Below are positions 34,030 through 43,197 of a stretch of 64,000 nucleotides of DNA, piece after piece (position 1 is the stretch's first letter; each line of letters begins with the position of its first letter). The position numbers and the translations under genes are program-made. The notes under the pieces were generated by a model. The model was not told the origin of the DNA. It did no database searches and worked only from the letters and a program-made list of their open reading frames with translations. The DNA comes from Oscillospiraceae bacterium (GTDB lineage Bacteria > Bacillota > Clostridia > Oscillospirales > Oscillospiraceae): NCBI GenBank assembly GCA_021205095.1, contig JAJPYE010000009.1:18082-82081 (forward strand). The letters run 5' to 3'.

Positions 34030-35784
34030 TTACCTGTCAATCCGGCGATCCAGGTCGGCGTTAAAGCGGGACAGGCTCCTCTGCGTGTCGGACACGGCCT
34101 TCAAAAGCAGCTTCAGCTCCGTGTCGATGGTCTTGGCGGAGGCCTTAATATCTCCGTCCAGCGAGTTGACGGTTTTGGGCATAGCCCGGAGGGATTGCGT
34201 TACGCTGGTGACGACGGCGGAGGTGTGGTTCAGGCTGTCGTTCAAATGAGCCAGGCTGTCGTCCATCTGGGCCAGGCTGTCGCTGATGCTGCGGGACATG
34301 ACCCCGTCCAAATCCCCGGCGGCCCGCTCCAGCCGCGCGGCGGCGGCATTGATGTCTGTGGTGACGGCCCCGGCCATCTCCTTCACGGACTGAGCGGCGT
34401 TCGCCATCTGACGGCCCGCTTCCACGGCCTGCTGAGAGCTGGCGGTCTGGGCGGTCTCCATCTGGTTGGCCATGCGCTGAATGGCCTGGGCCACTGTCAG
34501 GCTCTTGTCCATGCTGTCGGCAGCGGACTGGGCGGCGGCGGACAGGGAACGCACCAGGGCGTCCTCCGTCTCGTGGTGCTGCCGGTAATCCTCCATAAAG
34601 CTCTCCATTCCCTGCACTACCGCAGTCTGCGCACCGGTCAGGGCCTGGATGGTGTCCGTATAGGCGGACATGGCCTTGACCATGTCCTGGCAGTATGCCT
34701 GGGTCTGGGCCAGATCCCGGCCCGTCTTGCCAATGCTGTCGGACATGGTGCGGAAGCTGTCGATGGTGTCCTTTTCCCAGCGGGTCAGATCCTCCGTCCG
34801 GGCCTTGAGCTGCACGAAAATACTGCCCATGGCGGTGTTCATGTTCTCCAAAAAGTAACGAACCACCTTGTCCATGCCTGCGCGCTGATCCTCAATGGAC
34901 ACAGTGACATAGTTTTCCACGCTGTCCTGAAGCTTTTGCACCATAGGCTGCATCAGAGTGATGATAGACTCGCTGACCTGCTCGCCAACGCTGGCGCCGA
35001 AGCGCTCCAGGGAGGCGTTCTGCTCCGCCTGCATACGGAGCATGGCGTTTTCCGCCGCGTGTTCATTGCTGGGACGCACCCGCTCGGTGTAGACGTCCTG
35101 GAAATCCCGAAGAGCCTGCACGCTGCTGCGGACAAGATTTTTATAAACCAGGTTAAACAGCAAAGAATAAATCAGACCGAAAATAGAGGTCAAAAAGGCG
35201 ATCTTAATGCCCGCCATCAGCGCCTGGGTGCTGGACTGCATCAGGTCTACGGAGGAGGCGTCAAAATTCCGCAGGCCGTACACCAGGCCGATAAAGGTGA
35301 ACAGAATACCGAGACCGCTCATAATGCCACCAAGCTGATCGCAGAAGGGCTTGTTCACCGCATCGTATATGACATTCTCATCGATGTAGTCCTCAATATC
35401 GCAGTCGGCGGTCAGGGTGTTCTGCCTTTGCAGACGCTGCGTCTCCTGGATATAGGAAGCATACCGCTCGTCCAGACGGCGGCAGCCGAAGGGGGCGATG
35501 TCCCGGCTGTATCGGTTCCACAGAGTTTTCTGATCCTCCCCAGAGGATTGGATGTCCCGCGTTACGGAATCCAGCGCCCATACGGTTTTGGCCAGGGGAC
35601 GGGCGCAGGTTTCAAAATAGATGACCAGAAACAGGACGGCGATGGCGTCGAAGGCCATGTTGATGGCAAAATCCACCCAGTTATCGCCGGTGTGGGTCAT
35701 AAAAAACACGCCCAGGGAGATGACGAATACCAAAAGAAACAGCAATCGGCTAAGCAGATTCCAGGTCTTAATGTGTTTTCCCAT
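34030..35784 (-). CDS. MotA/TolQ/ExbB (ZorA-like) family protein with long cytoplasmic helical tail
   Basis: LGGIMSGLGILFTFIGLVYGLRNFD and STQALMAGIKIAFLTSIFGLIYSLLFNLVYK; about 350-aa coiled tail; gene ends 11 nt before the OmpA/MotB gene. Confidence 0.8.
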   Translation of the reverse strand: MGKHIKTWNLLSRLLFLLVFVISLGVFFMTHTGDNWVDFAINMAFDAIAVLFLVIYFETCARPLAKTVWALDSVTRDIQSSGEDQKTLWNRYSRDIAPFGCRRLDERYASYIQETQRLQRQNTLTADCDIEDYIDENVIYDAVNKPFCDQLGGIMSGLGILFTFIGLVYGLRNFDASSVDLMQSSTQALMAGIKIAFLTSIFGLIYSLLFNLVYKNLVRSSVQALRDFQDVYTERVRPSNEHAAENAMLRMQAEQNASLERFGASVGEQVSESIITLMQPMVQKLQDSVENYVTVSIEDQRAGMDKVVRYFLENMNTAMGSIFVQLKARTEDLTRWEKDTIDSFRTMSDSIGKTGRDLAQTQAYCQDMVKAMSAYTDTIQALTGAQTAVVQGMESFMEDYRQHHETEDALVRSLSAAAQSAADSMDKSLTVAQAIQRMANQMETAQTASSQQAVEAGRQMANAAQSVKEMAGAVTTDINAAAARLERAAGDLDGVMSRSISDSLAQMDDSLAHLNDSLNHTSAVVTSVTQSLRAMPKTVNSLDGDIKASAKTIDTELKLLLKAVSDTQRSLSRFNADLDRRIDR

Positions 35785-36038
35785 AATGATAGTTTCCTCC
35801 CGTTTGGTTGATTTTGCGGGGTGCGTCCTTTCGATGCAGAAGCGGAAAATCCGCTTTCTTTATTGTATCACATTTGGCAATATGGTACAATGGATAATAA
35901 TACAGGGGGTACGACGCCCCGTCCCGCCCTTCTATGGTACGGCGAAATTATGAAATTAGTATGAAATCATCATGAGTTCCGGCAAAATTTCAGAAAAACC
36001 GGCGATTCATGGAAAAATATGAAAAGCGAGGAGAGATT

Positions 36039-36881
36039 ATGTTCCGAATTGGATGTCATATATCCGCTGCCGGAGGTTATCTGGCTATGGGAAAACGGGC
36101 AGACGCCCTGGGGGGCAACACCTTTGCCTTCTTCACCAGAAATCCGCGTGGCGGTGCGGCCAAGGCCATTGACCCGGCGGATGTAGCCGCGTTTGCGGAT
36201 TTCTGCCGGGAAAAGGACATAGACCGTCTGGTGGCCCATGCGCCCTATACCTTAAACCCCTGCGCGGCCAAGGAAAACGTCCGGGAATTTGCTCTGATGA
36301 CCTTTCAGGACGACCTGCAGCGGATGGAAAACACCCCCGGCCAATACTATAACTTTCACCCCGGCAGCCATGTGGGCCAGGGGATAGAGGTGGGCATCGA
36401 AAAGACGGCGGAGGTACTCAACCAGGTGCTGTTTCCCACCATGACCACCACCGTCCTGCTGGAGACCATGGCCGGAAAGGGCAGCGAACTGGGGGGCCGC
36501 TTTGAAGAGCTGCGGGCCATCATTGACCGGGTGGAGCTGAACGACAAGCTGGGTGTCTGCCTGGATACCTGCCACATCTGGGACGGGGGCTATGACGTGG
36601 TGAACAACCTGGACGGGGTGCTGACGGAATTTGACCGGGTCATCGGCCTGGACAGGCTGAAGGCTGTCCATCTCAACAACAGCAAAAATCCCCTGGGCGC
36701 GAAAAAGGACCGGCACGCAAAGCTTCTGGAGGGGGTGTTCCCCCTGGAGGCCATTGCACGCATTGTCACCCACCCTGTGCTGGAGAATCTGCCCTTTATC
36801 CTGGAGACTCCCAACGAGGAGGAGGGCTACGCGGAGGAGATCGCCCTCTGCCGCCGCCTCCATGAGGGCGGGAACGCATAG
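36039..36881 (+). CDS. nfo: Deoxyribonuclease IV (endonuclease IV)
   Basis: FRIGCHISAAGGYLAMGKRADALGGNTFAFFTRNPRG; YYNFHPGSHVG; LLETMAGKGSELGGRFEEL; GVCLDTCHIWDGGYDV; HLNNSKNPLGAKKDRHA. Confidence 0.94.
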   Translation: MFRIGCHISAAGGYLAMGKRADALGGNTFAFFTRNPRGGAAKAIDPADVAAFADFCREKDIDRLVAHAPYTLNPCAAKENVREFALMTFQDDLQRMENTPGQYYNFHPGSHVGQGIEVGIEKTAEVLNQVLFPTMTTTVLLETMAGKGSELGGRFEELRAIIDRVELNDKLGVCLDTCHIWDGGYDVVNNLDGVLTEFDRVIGLDRLKAVHLNNSKNPLGAKKDRHAKLLEGVFPLEAIARIVTHPVLENLPFILETPNEEEGYAEEIALCRRLHEGGNA

Positions 36882-36923
36882 AAGCTCCCATCCCCGGCCA
36901 AACTAAGGCGCGGGTGATGAAAT

Positions 36924-37142
36924 GTGAAGAAGAATTATGTAAACGGAGAAGACGTTCCCCTGGGCTTCGGCATGGCGCTGGCCCAAAATCCGGACGCCAT
37001 GGATGTATTCGCAGGGCTGACAGAGGCGCAGCGGCGGCAGGTGGTGGAAAAAACGGGCCGCATCCGTTCCAGGGAGGAAATGCGCTCCTATGTGGATTCT
37101 CTGGTGGATCCAGGCTGGCAGCCGGACTCCGCAAAGTCCTGA
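36924..37142 (+). CDS. Small hypothetical protein (72 aa)
   Basis: MKKNYVNGEDVPLGFGMALAQNPDAMDVFAGLTEAQRRQVVEKTGRIRSREEMRSYVDSLV; 42 bp after nfo; possible GTG start. Confidence 0.6.
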   Translation: MKKNYVNGEDVPLGFGMALAQNPDAMDVFAGLTEAQRRQVVEKTGRIRSREEMRSYVDSLVDPGWQPDSAKS

Positions 37143-37211
37143 AGGACGTTGCGGAGGAGAGGCGGCCTGTGACTCCAGGCGATTCGCTTCAGGCCGCTGA
37201 ATCTCTACAGA

Positions 37212-37246
37212 CGAAAAAAGGGGATGGTTATTTTCAAACCATCCCC
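37212..37246 (-). terminator. Intrinsic terminator after the secreted protein gene (minus strand)
   Basis: GGGGATGGTT/AACCATCCCC stem; minus-strand continuation CTTTTTTCG. Confidence 0.65.
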
Positions 37247-37270
37247 CAATTTTATGCGTGGAGTAAGGAT

Positions 37271-38776
37271 TCAGCCCATGCTGGCCTCGCCGGAGGCAGC
37301 CTCCGCAGAGGCTGTAGCTTCAGCGGGGGTCAGGACGATTTCGCCCTCGTAGGTTCCGGCGACGATTTCGGTCTCTACCCCGTCCACGGTCATAACGCCG
37401 GTGATGGTGGAGGTCTCGTCGATGGTCAGGCCCAGAAGGGTGCTTTCCTCCGTGACGACCCAGGAGGAGCCGTCGGTCAGGGTCAGGTAGGCGCCGTGAA
37501 CGGTCTCATAGGTCTCGTCCAGGGCGTAGTCCGTGAAGCCCTCTGCCTCGGCTGCTTCGTTCCAGTGGGCGCAGTCGTAATAGTTGATCGCCCCGGTCAG
37601 GGAGGCGGCGGACAGGGTCAGGTACAGATCCCGCTGGTAGTCCTCGTGGATCACATCGCCGGTCACGGCCATGTCCGTCATGGTGACGGAGACGCCGGGG
37701 TAGTATTCCCCGTCGGGGACGGCGTTCATAAAGCCGGTGTCGTTGTTATAGACCGTGTGGATGACGGCCCCGGTGCCGTTTTCGTCGGCGATGAGCTGGG
37801 AGTCGGTGAGCTGGATGTCGGTGTTGGTACTCTTGATCAGAATGACGCTGCCGGCGGTGTGGTCGATGTAGGCCTGCTTCTGCTCCTCATATTCCACACC
37901 CTGATCCAGGGACAGGTCGGTAGTCAGAATACTGCCGTTTACGGTGATTTCCGTGGCGTACAGGGGCAGCTCCTCCTCGGAATAGCCCTCATATTCCCAA
38001 TAAGGGGGCAGGTTTACGCTGTGAATCATCAGAGCGTTCCGGCCACCGGCGATGGTGCTGCCCAGGGTCTTGTCCTCCTGGGGAGTCATGTCCTCCTCGG
38101 TCAGGTATTCGGCCACGTCCTCGTCCGCCTCGCCATCGGCGATGGTGCCGATAACCACCCGGCCATAGGTGCCGGAGATAATGCCGATTTCCGCGGACTG
38201 GATGGTGGAGCCGTAGACCAGCAGATTGCAGAACAGGTCAGAGTAGGCCCCGTAGCCCCCCTCGGTAGTGATGGCGGTGGAGCCGTAGGCATAAAGACTA
38301 AGCTCGGTCTGGCCCTCCTCGGTCACAGGCTCCGCCCCGTCGGTGGAAAGAGCCGCCCAGTTCTGGGATACGATGGTGGAGTTGATATAGAAGCTGTGGG
38401 CCTGGCCCAGGGCCAGGGTGGTGCGGATGCTCCCGGCCACCAGCAGGTTTCCGGGGTTGCCGGTCAGCGGCTCGGTTTCGGCGGTGGTGCTGCCCTCCAC
38501 ATAGGAGTTGCGGACGACCACCACGGAGTCGCCGGAGTTCTGGATGGCGGTGCCGTCCACGGCGGTGATGGTCTCTCCGTCGATGACCTCCACGCCGCTG
38601 GTGATGGTGATGGAGTCCTCATTGGTGATGATATCCGTCAGACCGTCGGTCAGGTCGTTGGAGGCCTCCCCGGAGGCTTCCCCGGACGCCTCCCCGGAGG
38701 CGAAGGCGCCGCAGCCCAGCCCCAGGCAAAGGGCCAGAGACAGCAGCAGAGACAGCAGTGCCTTGAAATGCTTCAT
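37271..38776 (-). CDS. Secreted protein, probable beta-helix-like repeats, GEAS-rich at both ends
   Basis: Signal peptide MKHFKALLSLLLSLALCLGLGCGAFA followed by SGEASGEASGEAS; C-terminus AEATASAEAASGEASMG; many short beta-strand-like turns (ITVNGSILTTDL, VSVTMTDMAVTGDV). Confidence 0.7.
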   Translation of the reverse strand: MKHFKALLSLLLSLALCLGLGCGAFASGEASGEASGEASNDLTDGLTDIITNEDSITITSGVEVIDGETITAVDGTAIQNSGDSVVVVRNSYVEGSTTAETEPLTGNPGNLLVAGSIRTTLALGQAHSFYINSTIVSQNWAALSTDGAEPVTEEGQTELSLYAYGSTAITTEGGYGAYSDLFCNLLVYGSTIQSAEIGIISGTYGRVVIGTIADGEADEDVAEYLTEEDMTPQEDKTLGSTIAGGRNALMIHSVNLPPYWEYEGYSEEELPLYATEITVNGSILTTDLSLDQGVEYEEQKQAYIDHTAGSVILIKSTNTDIQLTDSQLIADENGTGAVIHTVYNNDTGFMNAVPDGEYYPGVSVTMTDMAVTGDVIHEDYQRDLYLTLSAASLTGAINYYDCAHWNEAAEAEGFTDYALDETYETVHGAYLTLTDGSSWVVTEESTLLGLTIDETSTITGVMTVDGVETEIVAGTYEGEIVLTPAEATASAEAASGEASMG

Positions 38777-38878
38777 GTGATATTCTCCTCGTATTGTAAG
38801 GTATGATTATAGTATAACATAGATTGGGATTACAAGGAGCATAAATGTAGACACCATGCAAAGAAGTTGAGATAGACG

Positions 38879-40918
38879 CTACAGAAGTTGCCGGTAATAC
38901 AGCCCTCCGGTGCGGGGCAGGGCGGAGGGACGGCCTTCCAGAAATTCCCCGATGACCTGGCCCCGGCGGTCGTTGTCCTCGTCGGTGAAGTACAAAAGCC
39001 GGAAATCCCCTGGGTCGTCCCGGTCTCCTATGTGGAGGGGGACGCTGTTGAGAAGGGTGGAATACCGCCGCCGGTCACATTCCACGGGAAAGACCACGCC
39101 CCGGCGGTCTGTCAGGGTTCCGTGGCCGCCGCAGGACGCGCAGCCCATGCTAGCTTTGACCGGGCAGCTCCGAAACCGCATGAGCGGCAGCCGCCCATAG
39201 GCGACCAGTCCCAGGGGGATGGAGCCGCCCAGTCGCCGCAGCTTTTCCATAGGCAGCTCAAAGGAGGCGGTCAGGCTGGTCAAACCCAGGGCCTCGTAAA
39301 AATCCACGGTCTGGGTGTTGGTCACGTTCAGCCCCCAGCCGCCCCGGACGGTCAGACCCAGGCGTTTTCCCAGGGGGATGCCGTATATATTATCTGTCCA
39401 GATTTCCGTCAGCCCAGCCTCCTTCAGCAGCCGAAGCCGGGCCTCCAGGGCCTCCTCGTCCCCCGGAAAGAGGAGAGCGGGAAGCTGGGCCGTGAGCCGT
39501 GGGCCGTATCGGGCCAGAAGGGCCGGGGTGATAGCCTCCACCGGCAGAAGCAGCCGGGCAAGGGAATCCAGATGGGGCGTCGCTTCAAGCCGGGCGGCGT
39601 CGGGAAACCTGGCCCACAGGGGAGAGGGGGCATGGGTCTCGCGGAATATGATGGGAACCGGTCTGTAATCCCCCCGCTCCGGCGCGGGAGCCGCGGCCCG
39701 TATCTCGTCCAGTTCCTCCAATGCCTGACGGCGCAGGGCGTTCAGAGCGGCGGCGGACATGGTCAGGCCGGCATCCAGGTGAACATTCAGATGGTTTACA
39801 TAATATTGTGTATTCCCTGTTTTCTCCAGGCTCCGCCCGGCTGTGGCCTCGTCCAGTGACCGGGTGCGGGCCGCCTCCGGGGCGGGGCCGGGGACGGTCA
39901 GGGTGTTTTCTCCGTCGGAAACGGCCAGACGGCTGCCCTGGGCGGTCATGGAAAAGGCCATATTCACCGGCACCAGGGGTGTTTCCCGCCGGTAAAGGGC
40001 GGCAAGGCTCCCCAGCACCGCCTCGGCGCTGGCTGCGTCCGCTTCCGTCCGATGGCCGAACATGGCCCGGTTCCGCTGGCCGGTGAGATACCCGTCGGTG
40101 AAGCCGCTGCGGGAGAACACCGCCTCCAGGGTCTTCTGGTCGTATGGCTCCCCGGCGCGGGCTTTTTTGCAGGCGGTGACGGCGGCGGCCACGTATTCGG
40201 GCCGCTTCATCCGGCCCTCGATTTTCAGGGTATGCACCCCCGCCTGGCGCAGCTCGTCCATGTGGGCCAGCAGGGACATATCCTTCAGGGACAGGGCGTA
40301 GTCCCGCCCACCGCAGCGCCAGTTGAGGCGGCAGGGCTGGGCGCACAGGCCCCGGTTCCCGCTCCGGCCTCCCAGCATGGCGGAGAGATAGCAGGCCCCG
40401 GAAAGGCTCATGCAGTGGGCCCCGTGGACGAAAGCCTCCGCCGGGATGGACACGGTGGCGCAGATGTCCCCCATCTCCTCCGCCGTCAGCTCTCTTGCCA
40501 GGACAAAGCTGTCAAAGCCTGCGTCCTGCAAAAATCTGGCCCCGTCCCGATTGTGTACCGCCGTCTGGGTGGAGGCCACCCGATGCAGGCCAGGCCAGCG
40601 CTTCTGAAACAGCCGCAAGGCGGCCATGTCCTGCAAAATAACGCCATATACCCCGGCCTGGGCAATTTGCTCCGCCGTCTCCTCCAGGGAGGGCTGCTCC
40701 TCGTCCAGCACCAGGGTATTGACTGTCACATATAGCTTTACATTCCGCGCCCGGCAGTACCGGGCGGCCTGGGCCAGACCGGCCCCGTCGAAGTTGGCGG
40801 CGTTTTGCCGGGCGTTGAAGCGGGGCAGACCCAGATATACCGCCTCCGCCCCGCAGCGCACTGCCGCCACAAGCTGCTCCTGCCCCCCGGCAGGGGCCAA
40901 TATCTCCGGCATAGCCAT
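38879..40918 (-). CDS. U32 family peptidase
   Basis: EILAPAGGQEQLVAAVRCGAEAVYLGLPRFNARQNAANF; AEAFVHGAHCMSLSGACYLSAMLGGRSGNRGLCAQPCR; LKIEGRMKRPEYVA. Confidence 0.92.
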   Translation of the reverse strand: MAMPEILAPAGGQEQLVAAVRCGAEAVYLGLPRFNARQNAANFDGAGLAQAARYCRARNVKLYVTVNTLVLDEEQPSLEETAEQIAQAGVYGVILQDMAALRLFQKRWPGLHRVASTQTAVHNRDGARFLQDAGFDSFVLARELTAEEMGDICATVSIPAEAFVHGAHCMSLSGACYLSAMLGGRSGNRGLCAQPCRLNWRCGGRDYALSLKDMSLLAHMDELRQAGVHTLKIEGRMKRPEYVAAAVTACKKARAGEPYDQKTLEAVFSRSGFTDGYLTGQRNRAMFGHRTEADAASAEAVLGSLAALYRRETPLVPVNMAFSMTAQGSRLAVSDGENTLTVPGPAPEAARTRSLDEATAGRSLEKTGNTQYYVNHLNVHLDAGLTMSAAALNALRRQALEELDEIRAAAPAPERGDYRPVPIIFRETHAPSPLWARFPDAARLEATPHLDSLARLLLPVEAITPALLARYGPRLTAQLPALLFPGDEEALEARLRLLKEAGLTEIWTDNIYGIPLGKRLGLTVRGGWGLNVTNTQTVDFYEALGLTSLTASFELPMEKLRRLGGSIPLGLVAYGRLPLMRFRSCPVKASMGCASCGGHGTLTDRRGVVFPVECDRRRYSTLLNSVPLHIGDRDDPGDFRLLYFTDEDNDRRGQVIGEFLEGRPSALPRTGGLYYRQLL

Positions 40919-40970
40919 CGGCAGTTGCCTCCGTTTGTGATATGAGTCAGGGCTTGCTTTTTAACATATT

Positions 40971-41546
40971 CTAGGGCAGGTCGAACTCCCGGTCGACCAT
41001 GTCCCGAAGCATTTCCAGCGAGTCTTCGTCATAGGCCAGCTCCCCGTTTTCAAACATCAGGGCCGCGCCGTACATCAGGGAGCGAAGGACGAATTTTTTG
41101 CGGATAAATACGTCCATCGGCATATTGACCTGCTCCCGGTATTTTTCCGCCGCCTCATTGGGAAGCCTGGACAGCTTGCTCCGCAGGCCCTGGTGTCTGC
41201 TGTCAAGGGAATCGTCCTTGATCATCAGCGCCGAGCGGAAGTGGGGATTTTCCACCAGAAAGCAGGTGTAGGTGACGAGCATCTCCGTGATCTGACGGCG
41301 GTAATCGTCGGGATAGGCCTCCAGAATGGTATGGAGCTTTTCATACCAAAGGGAGTAGTTATAGGAGATGATGGCCGCGATAAACTCGTTTTTGTTGACA
41401 AAATGCTTGTAGGGGGCGGCGGGGGACAGGCCGCAAGCCTCCGCCACCCGTCGGACGGAAAAATCCACAATGCCGTGCTGGTTCAGCTCCTGGACACCGG
41501 CCAGGAGAAGCTCCTGCTTTTTACTTTTTCTGTGTCCCTCCGCCAT
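40971..41546 (-). CDS. TetR family transcriptional regulator
   Basis: KQELLLAGVQELNQHGIVDFSVRRVAEACGLSPAAPYKHFVNKNEFIAAII TetR HTH. Confidence 0.88.
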   Translation of the reverse strand: MAEGHRKSKKQELLLAGVQELNQHGIVDFSVRRVAEACGLSPAAPYKHFVNKNEFIAAIISYNYSLWYEKLHTILEAYPDDYRRQITEMLVTYTCFLVENPHFRSALMIKDDSLDSRHQGLRSKLSRLPNEAAEKYREQVNMPMDVFIRKKFVLRSLMYGAALMFENGELAYDEDSLEMLRDMVDREFDLP

Positions 41547-43197
41547 GGGCTGTCTCTCCTCCGTCTCTTTCTTCCTTCAGGGAGGCCCGGCATATTTTGC
41601 CGCTGATGGTCTTGGGCATGGAGGACACAAACTCAATGGAGCGTATCCACTTGTACTCCGCAAGCCGGGCGTTGGCAAAATCCATGATCTCCTTTTCCAG
41701 AGCGCGGTCAGGCTGGCGCTGTGGGGTGGGGACGATGATGGCCTTGATGGCCTGGCCCCGCCACTTGTCGGGTATGCCGATCACGCTGCACTCCAGCACG
41801 GCGGGATGCTCCGCCAGCACCCGCTCGATCTCATAGGGGCCTACCCGGTAGCCGCCTGTTTTTATTATATCATCAAACCGGCCAAAAAACCAGTAGCATC
41901 CGTCCTCGTCCCGCCAGGCGGCGTCCCCTGTGTGATAGACCCCGTTCCGCCAGACGTTTGCCAGAAGCTCCTGGTTTTCCCAGTAGGCGGTGAGAAGGCC
42001 GCACTGGACGCCGTTCTCCGGCGGGCGGATGACGATCTCGCCTACCTCGCCGTCCGGGACGGGGCTGCCGTCCGGGGCCTGGAGCTGGATGTCGTAGAGG
42101 GGAGAGGGGTAGCCCAGGGAGGCGTCCTTGGGAGCGCTCCAGGCGAAATTCGCCAGCAGCAGGGTGGTCTCTGTCTGGCCGTAGCCCTCCGCCAGGGTCA
42201 GGCCCGTCTTTTCGTAAAACAGCCGGAATACGTCGGGGCTGAGAACCTCCCCGGCGGTGGTGGCATGCTTCAGGGTGGGCATTGGGTCGATGGTTTTCCG
42301 CACCAGATAGCGGTACACCGTGGAGGGGGCGCAGAAGGAGGTCACGCCGTATTTGTTGATGACGGACACAAGCTGCCTGGGACTGAAGCTGTCGAAGTCA
42401 TACACCATCACCGCGCTGCCCACCAGCCACTGGCCGTACAGCTTGCCCCAGGAGGCCTTGGCCCAGCCGGTTTCGGACACGGTGAAGTGCAGGCCCCCGT
42501 CCTCCGCCTGCTGCCAGTATTTGGCGGTGACGATATGGGCCAGGGGGTAGGTCTGGTCGTGAATGACCCCCTTGGGGTACTCCGTGGTGCCGGAGGTGAA
42601 GTATAAAAACATGGGGTCGTGGGCCAATGTCTCCTGCCGGGGCAGAAGGTCTGAGGCGGTCTCTGCCTCCTGGGAGAGACAGCGAAAGCCCTCCGTCGGC
42701 TCCCGCGCCGTCCACAAAAGGGCCTCCATGTCCGTTTGCGCCAGCGCAGCCTGGATTTTCCGGGGAAACTCGTTTTCCACGGTGCAGATCACGGCGGAGG
42801 GGCGGGCCTGCCGGAAGCGGTAGGCGATGTCCTCCTCCGTGAGCATATGGGTCACGGGCATCATCACCGCCCCAATCTTGTGCAGGGCTATGGCGGTAAA
42901 CCAATACTCCACATGGCGCTTTAAGGCTACCATGACCCGGCTCCCCCGGCCCAGCCCGGCGGCCAGAAACACGTTTGCATACTGGTTGCTGATCCGGGCC
43001 ACCTCGCCGAAGGAGACAATGCGCTCCTGCCCGGCGGGATTGGCCCACACAATGGCCCGCCTGTCCGGCTCCTGGGCGGCAATGGCGTCCACCACGTCGT
43101 AGCCGAAGTTGAAGTTTTCGGGATAGTTTAGCTCGATATGGGTCAGACGATTTGTCTCGTCAAAGGTCTCGGTGCAAAATTTCTGGTAAATACTCAT
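41521..43197 (-). CDS. AMP-binding acyl-CoA synthetase (medium-chain acyl-CoA ligase-like)
   Basis: LYFTSGTTEYPKGVIHDQTYP (AMP-binding P-loop); AEGYGQTETTLLLANF; YHTGDAAWRDEDGCYWFFGRFDDIIKTGGYRVGPYEIE; start MSIYQKFCTETF at 43197. Confidence 0.88.
   Translation of the reverse strand: MSIYQKFCTETFDETNRLTHIELNYPENFNFGYDVVDAIAAQEPDRRAIVWANPAGQERIVSFGEVARISNQYANVFLAAGLGRGSRVMVALKRHVEYWFTAIALHKIGAVMMPVTHMLTEEDIAYRFRQARPSAVICTVENEFPRKIQAALAQTDMEALLWTAREPTEGFRCLSQEAETASDLLPRQETLAHDPMFLYFTSGTTEYPKGVIHDQTYPLAHIVTAKYWQQAEDGGLHFTVSETGWAKASWGKLYGQWLVGSAVMVYDFDSFSPRQLVSVINKYGVTSFCAPSTVYRYLVRKTIDPMPTLKHATTAGEVLSPDVFRLFYEKTGLTLAEGYGQTETTLLLANFAWSAPKDASLGYPSPLYDIQLQAPDGSPVPDGEVGEIVIRPPENGVQCGLLTAYWENQELLANVWRNGVYHTGDAAWRDEDGCYWFFGRFDDIIKTGGYRVGPYEIERVLAEHPAVLECSVIGIPDKWRGQAIKAIIVPTPQRQPDRALEKEIMDFANARLAEYKWIRSIEFVSSMPKTISGKICRASLKEERDGGETAHGGGTQKK

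Noticed and set aside
33014-35784. Complete Zorya defence system
   Set aside because: Only ZorA/ZorB-like genes are present; no ZorC, ZorD helicase/nuclease or ZorE-like gene occurs within the window.
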